From positions 1-57,518 of IMG/VR virus record IMGVR_UViG_3300009502_002970: a DNA stretch of 57,518 bases; one strand, 5' to 3'. Under the pieces are notes generated by a model that saw only the letters and a list, made by a program, of their open reading frames with translations, did not search any database and was not told the origin of the DNA. Origin of the DNA: a virus. Of this stretch, positions 41,636 to 49,160 are shown one piece after another (within the stretch, counting starts at the first letter, position 1; the number at the start of each line of letters is the position of its first letter). Both the position numbers and the translations under genes were made by a program.

Positions 41636-42154
41636 CTACTTTTTATCAAACTTTGGAGATAGAAAAATCCAAGAAAATCCCCCACCTATAAGTCCAAGGC
41701 CTATTCCGACAGCATCCATTAGCCACCCTTCATCATTCAACGATAATAATTTAAGCACTACCGTAGCAATTAGTGCAAATAATAGAGCGCATAAGACAGA
41801 TACTATTATTAGGGGTAAGCAACCATAATTTTCTGACTCATCATTGTCAGCCATTAGAAATCCTGGGAAAAACCCACCAATAAATATCCATAAACAACTA
41901 ATTACCATTCCTAATAAAAAATTAGGATTTGAAGGTGGTGTCAAATTACCAGTATTAATGAACCCATAAATGCAAATAGCACCAGTTAATAACATCCATT
42001 CAAAAGCAACAATAACACTAGAATAAATACCAAAACGAAAATGTTTATAAAAACCTGCTATTGTTATTTTATCTTTTTTAACCAATTTTCCTTTTTCTAC
42101 AGAAATATTAGCACTATTACCCTGTTGAGTTTTGTTATCATTATTATGCTTCAT
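41636..42154 (-). CDS. Multi-pass membrane protein, A+T-rich cargo (172 aa)
   Basis: Four hydrophobic segments (about residues 43-66, 80-102, 115-138 and 145-166) after a polar N-terminal 30 residues. No enzyme motif. The DNA is visibly more A+T-rich than the phage modules on either side, suggesting a separate origin. It could be a superinfection-immunity, exclusion or defence protein, or host DNA. Confidence 0.6.
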   Translation of the reverse strand: MKHNNDNKTQQGNSANISVEKGKLVKKDKITIAGFYKHFRFGIYSSVIVAFEWMLLTGAICIYGFINTGNLTPPSNPNFLLGMVISCLWIFIGGFFPGFLMADNDESENYGCLPLIIVSVLCALLFALIATVVLKLLSLNDEGWLMDAVGIGLGLIGGGFSWIFLSPKFDKK

Positions 42155-42246
42155 AAAAGTTCATTTTGTTGATATTGATCTAACTAAAAAAAAATTAAGT
42201 TTATTCCTATTATTCTTATAATCAAATTTGAAATTCACAATATTTT

Positions 42247-42894
42247 TTATTTGAACAATTTATTAATAATCGGGCTAACTCCTACCATTGCAAAAAAAGT
42301 AAACACATATCCACGCATAGACTTATAGGGAACAAAACTTGCAGCTAAAATCCCTACTACAATAAAAATTGCAGCATAGATCAGATAAGATGGGACTTCA
42401 GATGTGTCATTAAAATGCTCCTCTTTTTCTGTTTTTATACTTTGATATTCTGCATCTTCAATTTGCGTTAGCAATTCCTCCTTTTTTGAAACAGTAATTA
42501 ATCCTCGTTGTTCCCTTATGGTCAATGCTGCTTCAACATATGCCAATTGATAATTTTTATAGGAGTAAATAATTTCTAATAACTCTTCGTCAGAATTCTT
42601 TTCTAGTTGTTCAATAAAAAGAGTAACATCACTTTGTCGTTTTATCCTTTCGTTTCTGATATAATCCTCTTTTTCGTAATCAATTTCCTCCTCCTCCGGT
42701 ACTACGGAACCATTTGTTGATTTAATATTGAAAGTTTTTGGCAAAGATTTTCTTTCAATTAAAATCTCTTCAACAATTTCTATTTCTTCTATAGCCCCCT
42801 TGTTTGATCCAAAAATCTCCAACAATGTTTGAGTTGATTTTTCAACATAAGCGTTATAAATTCTCTGCTGATCATCTGTGTAATCTTTTTTCAT
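42247..42894 (-). CDS. Membrane-anchored acidic protein, A+T-rich cargo (215 aa)
   Basis: Cytosolic Glu/Lys-rich helical N-terminal 165 residues, then two transmembrane helices (about 168-188 and 194-208). Same low-G+C context as the neighbour (93-nt gap). The architecture resembles host membrane sensors or exclusion proteins, but nothing specific is recognised. Confidence 0.6.
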   Translation of the reverse strand: MKKDYTDDQQRIYNAYVEKSTQTLLEIFGSNKGAIEEIEIVEEILIERKSLPKTFNIKSTNGSVVPEEEEIDYEKEDYIRNERIKRQSDVTLFIEQLEKNSDEELLEIIYSYKNYQLAYVEAALTIREQRGLITVSKKEELLTQIEDAEYQSIKTEKEEHFNDTSEVPSYLIYAAIFIVVGILAASFVPYKSMRGYVFTFFAMVGVSPIINKLFK

Positions 42895-42993
42895 ATGATT
42901 TATAAGGTTAAAGCAACATGAAAACGACCAATTATCAAATCCAAAATATCTGACAAAATAGGAGCTAGATAATAACTAAGTAAAAATAAAATT

Positions 42994-43027
42994 AAATTTT
43001 AAATGAATGACAAAAAATTTAAAATTT
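42994..43027. repeat. A+T-rich inverted repeat at the module boundary
   Basis: AAATTTTAAAT (42994-43004) pairs with ATTTAAAATTT (43017-43027). It lies between the holin-like gene of module B and the membrane cargo gene, at the likely junction between phages A and B. May be a terminator of the module B fibre operon. Confidence 0.45.
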
Positions 43028-43115
43028 TCATAGTATATTAATATTTAATGATTTAGTTATCTAAGACAGGTAAAATGGTGTCAGTCCAAATTTTTGTCAA
43101 TAGGGAAATTTTACC

Positions 43116-43385
43116 TTATTCGAGTGTCGATTCTTTTTGTTCTGCTATTTTTAAAGGTGTCGATCTATAAATCATTTCATTTTTGGCTGCAGTTTCTTTA
43201 TTCCCATCATAAAAAAACTTGGTAACCAGGACAACAATAACGGTCATGGTGTCAAACAAACTTCTGGCTAAATCTTTATTTTCTGCCGGAACTACCTTAA
43301 ACAGAATACAACCGATCAGGGTGAAATATCCCAGATAGATCACCACTGCTAGGCAATACCCGAATATCTCTCTTGCCTGTTTCAT
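43116..43385 (-). CDS. Holin-like membrane protein, module B (89 aa)
   Basis: Two hydrophobic segments (about residues 9-30 and 43-60) and a charged C-terminal tail, a common class of small holin. It is the last gene of the module B tail/fibre operon and its start touches the stop of the 138-aa gene. No endolysin gene was found next to it. The equivalent gene of module A would lie just outside the left edge. Confidence 0.6.
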   Translation of the reverse strand: MKQAREIFGYCLAVVIYLGYFTLIGCILFKVVPAENKDLARSLFDTMTVIVVLVTKFFYDGNKETAAKNEMIYRSTPLKIAEQKESTLE

Positions 43386-43801
43386 TATTTTTGGGATATT
43401 TTTTTGTGAAAATTAGGGATCAAGGATGCTTTTAATTTCCCGGCCAGCAGGGTTGAACTGTAAATCGTATTCATCAAAGTATAAATAGATAAATACGACT
43501 GTTGAATTTCTTCAATAGTATAGATTGTATCAGTTCCGACAATGCGCCTTTTGTTCAGGTAAAACTTTGAATTGCTTCCCCTTGTAGAAAAATAATCAGG
43601 GACCGAAACAGTATCGTTTTTCATGCTGTCAACGGCCTGCGTGAGAATCATACCTGCCGGCCAGGTATATGTAAGGTGGGTGGTAAGACCATCCACCTGT
43701 AATACCGTATCGGCCACAATGGGAGGTTTTAACATTGTTTTTTGAGCCATAACAGAAATGGCCAGAGAAATGAATACGAGTAAAAAAATTGATTTTTTCA
43801 T
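43385..43801 (-). CDS. Exported tail-module protein, module B (138 aa)
   Basis: Signal peptide MKKSIFLLVFISLAISVMAQ, with Q20 as the likely mature N-terminus. The body matches the 138-aa protein of module A (KNDTV, GTDTI, and the shared HKKIS near the C-terminus). Ten nt separate it from the previous gene. Unknown function; an exported factor encoded with fibres. Confidence 0.75.
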   Translation of the reverse strand: MKKSIFLLVFISLAISVMAQKTMLKPPIVADTVLQVDGLTTHLTYTWPAGMILTQAVDSMKNDTVSVPDYFSTRGSNSKFYLNKRRIVGTDTIYTIEEIQQSYLSIYTLMNTIYSSTLLAGKLKASLIPNFHKKISQK

Positions 43802-43810
43802 AAATTGGAT

Positions 43811-44416
43811 TTAAAAAGGTGAGGAAAAAAATAAATATTTTTTTGTTGTTGGAGAAATACCATAAACATAAAAGAATAAATCACTTCCCATATATTCCCA
43901 TGTGGAGATATTATTTTGATAGAACCCAACATTTCCAGGATGGACTGTGCCGTCTGTAGTGCCACCGGGAGAGGGACTTGGATTGGAATTATAATTCCAA
44001 ACAAGGCTTAACAGGTAATTACCAACAGGCAATGTTGCTTGATCAGCTCCATTAAATGTTAAATTAATTATCTGAAAAGTGTAATTACTTGTCAAAGTTG
44101 TTAAAGGTATCGTTGATGAAAGAGCAAGCGGGCTACCGGTTCCAGTACAATTAACTCCGTATGTTCCTGTAGTTGCATAAATTGCATATTGAATGGGATT
44201 TGAATTAGTTCCATAAACATATCGCAATTTTAAAGAAGCACTTGTTATGGTAATGGGAGTTGAAACATGAAAACATTGTCCCATGTTTGTTCTGTCTATG
44301 TCTATGCCTACAGTCCAGGCAGAAGTAATTGAAGCGGGATTATAATAATCCACTGTAATTTGTCCAAAAGAAAGACCGGTAATTAAAATGAAGATTGATA
44401 TTAAAAAGTATCTCAT
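43811..44416 (-). CDS. Exported beta-rich protein, module B (201 aa)
   Basis: Start at 44416 (MRYFLISIFILITGLSFGQ), which gives a signal peptide; the frame from 44464 lies in the fibre gene. The body is rich in Thr, Ser, Tyr and Asn with no Lys-rich runs, like a lectin or jelly-roll-type domain. It is unrelated to the 361-aa module A protein in the same position except for the final SPF ending (FFSSPF versus FFWSPF). Probable receptor-binding or accessory fibre protein. Confidence 0.65.
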   Translation of the reverse strand: MRYFLISIFILITGLSFGQITVDYYNPASITSAWTVGIDIDRTNMGQCFHVSTPITITSASLKLRYVYGTNSNPIQYAIYATTGTYGVNCTGTGSPLALSSTIPLTTLTSNYTFQIINLTFNGADQATLPVGNYLLSLVWNYNSNPSPSPGGTTDGTVHPGNVGFYQNNISTWEYMGSDLFFYVYGISPTTKKYLFFSSPF

Positions 44417-44417
44417 A

Positions 44418-45473
44418 TTATCTGAAATCGGCTCCTTGACCGGCAATATAATTTGTACCATCAAATTTCAGCCACATACAATCAATCCCTGTTGCCGTGT
44501 TTGTCCATGTCGGGGCCGTTCCTCCCTGCCATTTTATTGTAGGTGAAAATGCCAATGTATAAACAGTGGTGCTGGATTCATGGGTAAAAATAAAAGTGTA
44601 TGATGTGCCTTTTTTTGCACCGATAAGCATAACAGTACAATTGGCATTACGTGTGGCTGTATGAGTATTTGCCTGGGAAAGGTAAAAGCTGATGGCAGTT
44701 CCTGTATTGCCATAATCTTTTTGATTTGGGGAAATGGTGCTGTCGGAAGTAAGAGCTGTTACTTTAATTTTTCCTGCCGTGACAAACGCTGTTGATCCCG
44801 CCCATGACGCCCACGGAGTGCCGGTAAGATACCCAAGTGAAGTCCATGGGGTACCAGTAACATAACCCATGCCGGTCCATGGGGTGCCGGTGACATAGCC
44901 CATGGCAGTCCAGGGGGTAGTCAATGAAAATGAGTATGCGGAATTTGCATTGGCGCTGGATCCTCCTGACCATGTGACGGACCCACTTGGTGTTGAAATA
45001 TTTCCCAAAACACTTACACCGGTTGAAACAATCAATGGTATCGGGTTGCCGGTGGCCGAATCTATTGGTGTGATTTTATTAACATGCATTTCAGCAATAC
45101 CGCCACCTACCGCCACATTTCCACCATCACTGTAAATAACATTACTGGAAGGGTCGAATAGCATGATAGAAACCTTGGTAGGCTTTAATCCGTCCGCAAG
45201 CTGACGGATGCCTGGATAGGCCCATTTGTCATTGTAGTTGGTTGCAATGATCGTATTTTGGTTGATGTGCGTGTTATATTTCCTACGGAATGGAGAGCAG
45301 TAGAAAATGTTGTTTAAGGCAAATGAATCCTGAGCGCTTTGGAAGTTTGACAAGGATCCTCCGGATGTGAAACTAATTTGTCTGAACAGGTGATCCTGTC
45401 CGGCTGTCAGACCATTCTGGGCGGTTAAAAACAACGGCAACAGAGCGAAATAAAACAAAAGAAACTTTTTCAT
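44418..45473 (-). CDS. Tail fibre-like protein with signal peptide, module B (351 aa)
   Basis: Signal peptide MKKFLLFYFALLPLFLTAQ. Conserved N-terminal third (FDPSSNVIYSDGG, VDSATGNPIP) and C-terminal third (FTHESSTTVYTLAFSP) match the module A fibre. The middle is replaced by tandem 11-residue repeats of the type PWTxxGYxTGT (four copies, about residues 185-225). The repeats may form a beta-solenoid shaft. Fibre tail end and receptor region are likely variable. Confidence 0.75.
   Translation of the reverse strand: MKKFLLFYFALLPLFLTAQNGLTAGQDHLFRQISFTSGGSLSNFQSAQDSFALNNIFYCSPFRRKYNTHINQNTIIATNYNDKWAYPGIRQLADGLKPTKVSIMLFDPSSNVIYSDGGNVAVGGGIAEMHVNKITPIDSATGNPIPLIVSTGVSVLGNISTPSGSVTWSGGSSANANSAYSFSLTTPWTAMGYVTGTPWTGMGYVTGTPWTSLGYLTGTPWASWAGSTAFVTAGKIKVTALTSDSTISPNQKDYGNTGTAISFYLSQANTHTATRNANCTVMLIGAKKGTSYTFIFTHESSTTVYTLAFSPTIKWQGGTAPTWTNTATGIDCMWLKFDGTNYIAGQGADFR
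44811..44922 (-). repeat. 33-bp tandem repeats in fibre gene, module B
   Basis: On the minus strand the coding sequence carries 33-bp tandem units encoding TPWTxxGYxTG. The three full units differ at several bases, indicating an older expansion. Such arrays can vary in copy number by slippage or recombination. Confidence 0.75.
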
Positions 45474-45482
45474 AGGTTGGAA

Positions 45483-45830
45483 TTAATAAGGGGTTGAAAT
45501 TGCTGTGATGGTTGCTGCGATAAGGGTGGTGATGGTGATTTTAGTTGCGGTTTTGGCGACCAGGGCAATTTCAACCGGGTTTCCGGCTGAATCGAACCCA
45601 TTAACCGTGTAGGCATAATTCGTATTCAAATATGCAGAACTCCATACAAGGTCACAACTTGTATTTGCGGTGGCGCTGGCATGAGCAGAGCGCATAAAGC
45701 CGGCCTGAGCATCGATATAATCGATGATGGCATTTTCTAAAACCTCATGTTCGCTATCTAAAATCAACTGACCTGAAGGGCGGCCGGTCAGAGTGGAATG
45801 GACTAAGGCTTTTAACTGTGTGGATGTCAT
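45483..45830 (-). CDS. Small tail-module protein, module B (115 aa)
   Basis: Start at 45830 (MTSTQLKALVHSTLTG), matched to the module A protein; the frame open to 45872 would extend into the 541-aa gene. The C-terminal half repeats the VNGFDSAGNPVEI pattern. Encoded between the distal-tail and fibre genes. Unknown function. Confidence 0.75.
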   Translation of the reverse strand: MTSTQLKALVHSTLTGRPSGQLILDSEHEVLENAIIDYIDAQAGFMRSAHASATANTSCDLVWSSAYLNTNYAYTVNGFDSAGNPVEIALVAKTATKITITTLIAATITAISTPY

Positions 45831-45841
45831 AATTTCAAAAT

Positions 45842-47467
45842 TTAACTGTATGCAGGACCATAAGAGCTGCAATAATCCCTACCCAATACAGGAAGGACTA
45901 CGGGAAGCTTAGAAAAAAAAAAATCACGATAAGCTCGCTGGTATTGCAGGTCGAGGCTGTAAAGGAACTGATCATCGATCAGGTGTTCCTTTATTGATTC
46001 GTTTGTAATTATGATAGGGTATAACAGATCATCCTTGTACTCGTACACTTGTTTTGAAAGGAGCATTTCTCGTAACCAGTCTTTGATCTCTTTTGTGACC
46101 CATCCGGAATTCGTTACCATAAGCTGGCCTTCGGTAACATCAAACCTTCTTGATGGTGCGTTGAAGCTGCTGGCCGGGTCGATGGTGACAGAATTACTTT
46201 GAGAACTTTCAATTTTTATTTCCGTTGAACCTATCCCGGTAAAGCGGATCACATCATAAGCTCTTCCGAAACTATTTTCAAACATGAATACACGTTCATT
46301 ATCATACTGAACCGGGTCCAGGCGGAATATCCTTCTTTCTGAAATTTCACCAAGGGCGCCATCGACGTAAATGTAAATCTCCCAATAATAAACGATGCGT
46401 GTGGGATCCACAGAGCCCAGATCAAGTTGAGAATATCCCACGGATAATTCGATAACGTCACCAGCTGAAATTCCGAATTCCTGACCGGGTCCGTCAATAG
46501 ATGTCCCATCAGTGAAATGGATGATTGAAACCATTGTACACATATTGAAGGCAGGGTCCCGGCCTACGAAAAAAAACAACTTTTCGGGAGTTGTTATTCC
46601 GGTTGTCTTATCAATCGGGGCCCAGGTCATGAATGATTTGATATTCCCGGGCTGAGTGAAAAAGTCAATATTGTTGAGATTATAATAGACCAAAGTTTCA
46701 CGGTTCAGACCTCCCTGCATGGTGGAAAGAAGATCTGAGAAATGGAGCTTGCGAATTATTCCTGAGTAATTTTCAGCGAATACGCCATAGAAATTGAAAA
46801 TGTAATTTGCAAACGTATGAACGCAAACTGAAGGATCAAAAGGGTAAGTGAAACGTGGTCCGGCGACATTTTCTGAGAGAATCGTCAGGTACTCTGAGAA
46901 ATCGAAATTTACCACACCATCAGCATCAACCGGTTTATTATCCTGGGCCAGTTTGTTATGCTGAAAATCAAACAGGCAGCCAATAACGGAAAAGCCATCA
47001 CGCAGAAGCCTTGAAACTCCTATAACCTGTGAAACTATTGAAATGGTGACTATATTGGTTGAAATAACCACGTTTGATTCATTACCGGTTTCAAGTGCTT
47101 CCACGTAGATATCCCTGTATGTTGGTTGAACTGCTAACAGGATAACTTTGAACCTTGATGTAAACTCATAATTGCTGAGTAACGCTATATAGATTTTCTG
47201 AGAAAATATAGCGAAATGGCTGGTGGTGGTTTCGGTTTGAATCTGCAAACCGGAATCATCAGGGGTTGTGGCCGTGTTAAATTCAATGGTTATATCGGAA
47301 AATTGAAAATTTAAAACATGACCGGCTGAAGGATCCCCGGCACTTACCCGAAGGTTAAAGCTGCATTTGGTTCCGGATGAGGTCAGGTAATTATCGGATA
47401 TGACCTTGAACTGAGAAGGGTTCCCGCAGAAGGCCAAGGCTGGAGGTGTTTGTAGAATAGTTAGCAT
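45842..47467 (-). CDS. Large distal tail protein, module B (541 aa)
   Basis: Aligned with the 540-aa module A protein: FCGNPSQFKV near the start, RRFDVTEGQLMVTNSGWV near residue 440 and YQRAYRDFFFSKLP near 510. The ATG is 4 nt after the -7 box of its promoter. Beta-rich without signal peptide. The strong conservation of length and start between modules supports a structural, contact-constrained role. Confidence 0.75.
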   Translation of the reverse strand: MLTILQTPPALAFCGNPSQFKVISDNYLTSSGTKCSFNLRVSAGDPSAGHVLNFQFSDITIEFNTATTPDDSGLQIQTETTTSHFAIFSQKIYIALLSNYEFTSRFKVILLAVQPTYRDIYVEALETGNESNVVISTNIVTISIVSQVIGVSRLLRDGFSVIGCLFDFQHNKLAQDNKPVDADGVVNFDFSEYLTILSENVAGPRFTYPFDPSVCVHTFANYIFNFYGVFAENYSGIIRKLHFSDLLSTMQGGLNRETLVYYNLNNIDFFTQPGNIKSFMTWAPIDKTTGITTPEKLFFFVGRDPAFNMCTMVSIIHFTDGTSIDGPGQEFGISAGDVIELSVGYSQLDLGSVDPTRIVYYWEIYIYVDGALGEISERRIFRLDPVQYDNERVFMFENSFGRAYDVIRFTGIGSTEIKIESSQSNSVTIDPASSFNAPSRRFDVTEGQLMVTNSGWVTKEIKDWLREMLLSKQVYEYKDDLLYPIIITNESIKEHLIDDQFLYSLDLQYQRAYRDFFFSKLPVVLPVLGRDYCSSYGPAYS

Positions 47468-47505
47468 GGAACAATATTAAGTTTTGAAATGAAAAAGATA
47501 AAGGA
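47468..47505 (-). promoter_or_regulatory. Late-type promoter of the distal-tail operon, module B
   Basis: TCCTTTA (47505-47499), 19 bp, TAATATTG (47479-47472), 4 nt, ATG at 47467. Its boxes are identical to those of the module A counterpart at 4794-4831, while the spacers differ. Confidence 0.82.
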
Positions 47506-47507
47506 CA

Positions 47508-49157
47508 TTAAAGGCATGAAAAGGCTTTAATTACCGCTGGCTTAATAGTGTCTTTGGTGAGGGTTACGGCTATTTCACTGAGCAGGTATTTATTTCCATT
47601 TACCTCATATTTACTGGAAAAATCAAGGTTTCGGATATCAAGGAAGGACAGTTGTTTGTTGAATTGAACGTTGGTTCGGCTTTCCATCATCCAATTAACC
47701 CAGGCCTTATAAAAAAGATTGAAAATCCCAACCGGGCCGTTAAAATTCAGGTCCATATTATCATTCCTTGAATGGGCCTTAATTACATCATCGACAAATG
47801 TGACAAAGATTAAACGGGGGCTGATTTTCTTCCAGTCCGCTTTAAGATTTTCACAGAAAGGGGAACCTGCTCCAAGGAATCCTGTTTGACAAAGACAGCT
47901 GAAGGCTGTATCTATTTTGAGCGTGGTATCGGTGAGGTACTTGTAATTGAATGTTGTTGAAACATCAATGGACTGGGTAAGTATTACCCAGGCGACCTTC
48001 CCTCCTGCCCCGATGGTTGCCCGGTAGAAAATATTTGAATCAATAACATACCAGACGTCACCAATCATGATGATGTTGGATATTGGACCATAGAGAAGTT
48101 GTTCCATGGTTTCAACTGATCCGGTCCATTCAATGACATTATCCTGTTCCCATTTTGTTTGATCTGTGAAGGCCTGGTCGTTATCATCGCCTTTCATGGT
48201 GAGTGTTAATCCGGTGATTCGATCACCGATTAATATTGCCATTTCTGTTACACACTCTGAAAATGGAATGACCGGCGATGAAAACAGGATATCATTGGCA
48301 CCCTTAACTGTTACTGTTTTAAGAAGGTCATTGACAAAGAACCTGCAATTAAAATATTTTTCCAGCTCATGAATAAACAGGTTCACCTTCACATGGGGAA
48401 CATGGTGCTGGTAAAAGATACTGCCCGGGTAAAGGCCGCCAAATAACTGGGCTTCATCAATATTCCATGAGTTGTATAAAACAAGGTTTGAAAGTTCATT
48501 TGTTTTCGTAAAAAACTGATCATCAAAAACATACCCGGTTAATTCGACAATTTTACTCAGGACAAAGCGTAGGTACAGGAAGGGTACCAGAATACTCAAA
48601 TGTCTTGTTTCTCCAACATCCCTTAACCCGGTGGGACTATGGGTATAGTAATAATTGTAGAATGCCTGGAATTCATCACTCATAACCACTCCTGTAAACA
48701 TATCATTCTCAATCATCGGGAAGGCAATATTTACTTCAGGGAAGCATTTTGAGCATGTTTCATTATAAAAGGCCATGGCTGCGGTTTCTGAATCGTACAA
48801 TTCATGGCCCAGGTCAAGTTCATGAAGCATCAAATTTGCAATCTGCCAGTTAAAATTTCCCTTATCCAGGTACAATACACCTTCAAAAAATGAACCGGCA
48901 GTCCTAATCCGCAGGGTCCCGCTGAAAATTTCAATGCCACACCATAATACATCGGTGGGAAAATACTGGTATTTGTCATTTGAATTTTCAACCCGGTGAA
49001 TGAAATTCAATATCCTTTTGTTGGGATTGGTCAGGGGAAGTTTGAACGGGTAGGAATAATCACCTACATCATTAAATAAGGGCGAAGAGAATTTTAAGGC
49101 GATGGCGATATCGGGACTGATATCTAAAAATTCATCTAAGGTTCGAAGTGCTAACAT
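47508..49157 (-). CDS. Tail-tip/baseplate-type protein, module B (549 aa)
   Basis: Counterpart of the 547-aa protein: GDYSYPFKLPL near residue 32, FIHRVENSNDKYQYFPTDVLW near 51 and a terminal KPAVIKAFSCL block. It follows the tape measure by 3 nt. Structural role by position. Confidence 0.75.
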   Translation of the reverse strand: MLALRTLDEFLDISPDIAIALKFSSPLFNDVGDYSYPFKLPLTNPNKRILNFIHRVENSNDKYQYFPTDVLWCGIEIFSGTLRIRTAGSFFEGVLYLDKGNFNWQIANLMLHELDLGHELYDSETAAMAFYNETCSKCFPEVNIAFPMIENDMFTGVVMSDEFQAFYNYYYTHSPTGLRDVGETRHLSILVPFLYLRFVLSKIVELTGYVFDDQFFTKTNELSNLVLYNSWNIDEAQLFGGLYPGSIFYQHHVPHVKVNLFIHELEKYFNCRFFVNDLLKTVTVKGANDILFSSPVIPFSECVTEMAILIGDRITGLTLTMKGDDNDQAFTDQTKWEQDNVIEWTGSVETMEQLLYGPISNIIMIGDVWYVIDSNIFYRATIGAGGKVAWVILTQSIDVSTTFNYKYLTDTTLKIDTAFSCLCQTGFLGAGSPFCENLKADWKKISPRLIFVTFVDDVIKAHSRNDNMDLNFNGPVGIFNLFYKAWVNWMMESRTNVQFNKQLSFLDIRNLDFSSKYEVNGNKYLLSEIAVTLTKDTIKPAVIKAFSCL

Positions 49158-49160
49158 GGA

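Noticed and set aside
44811-44922. Diversity-generating retroelement variable region
   Set aside because: No reverse transcriptase or matching template repeat was found; the repeats are simple tandem units.
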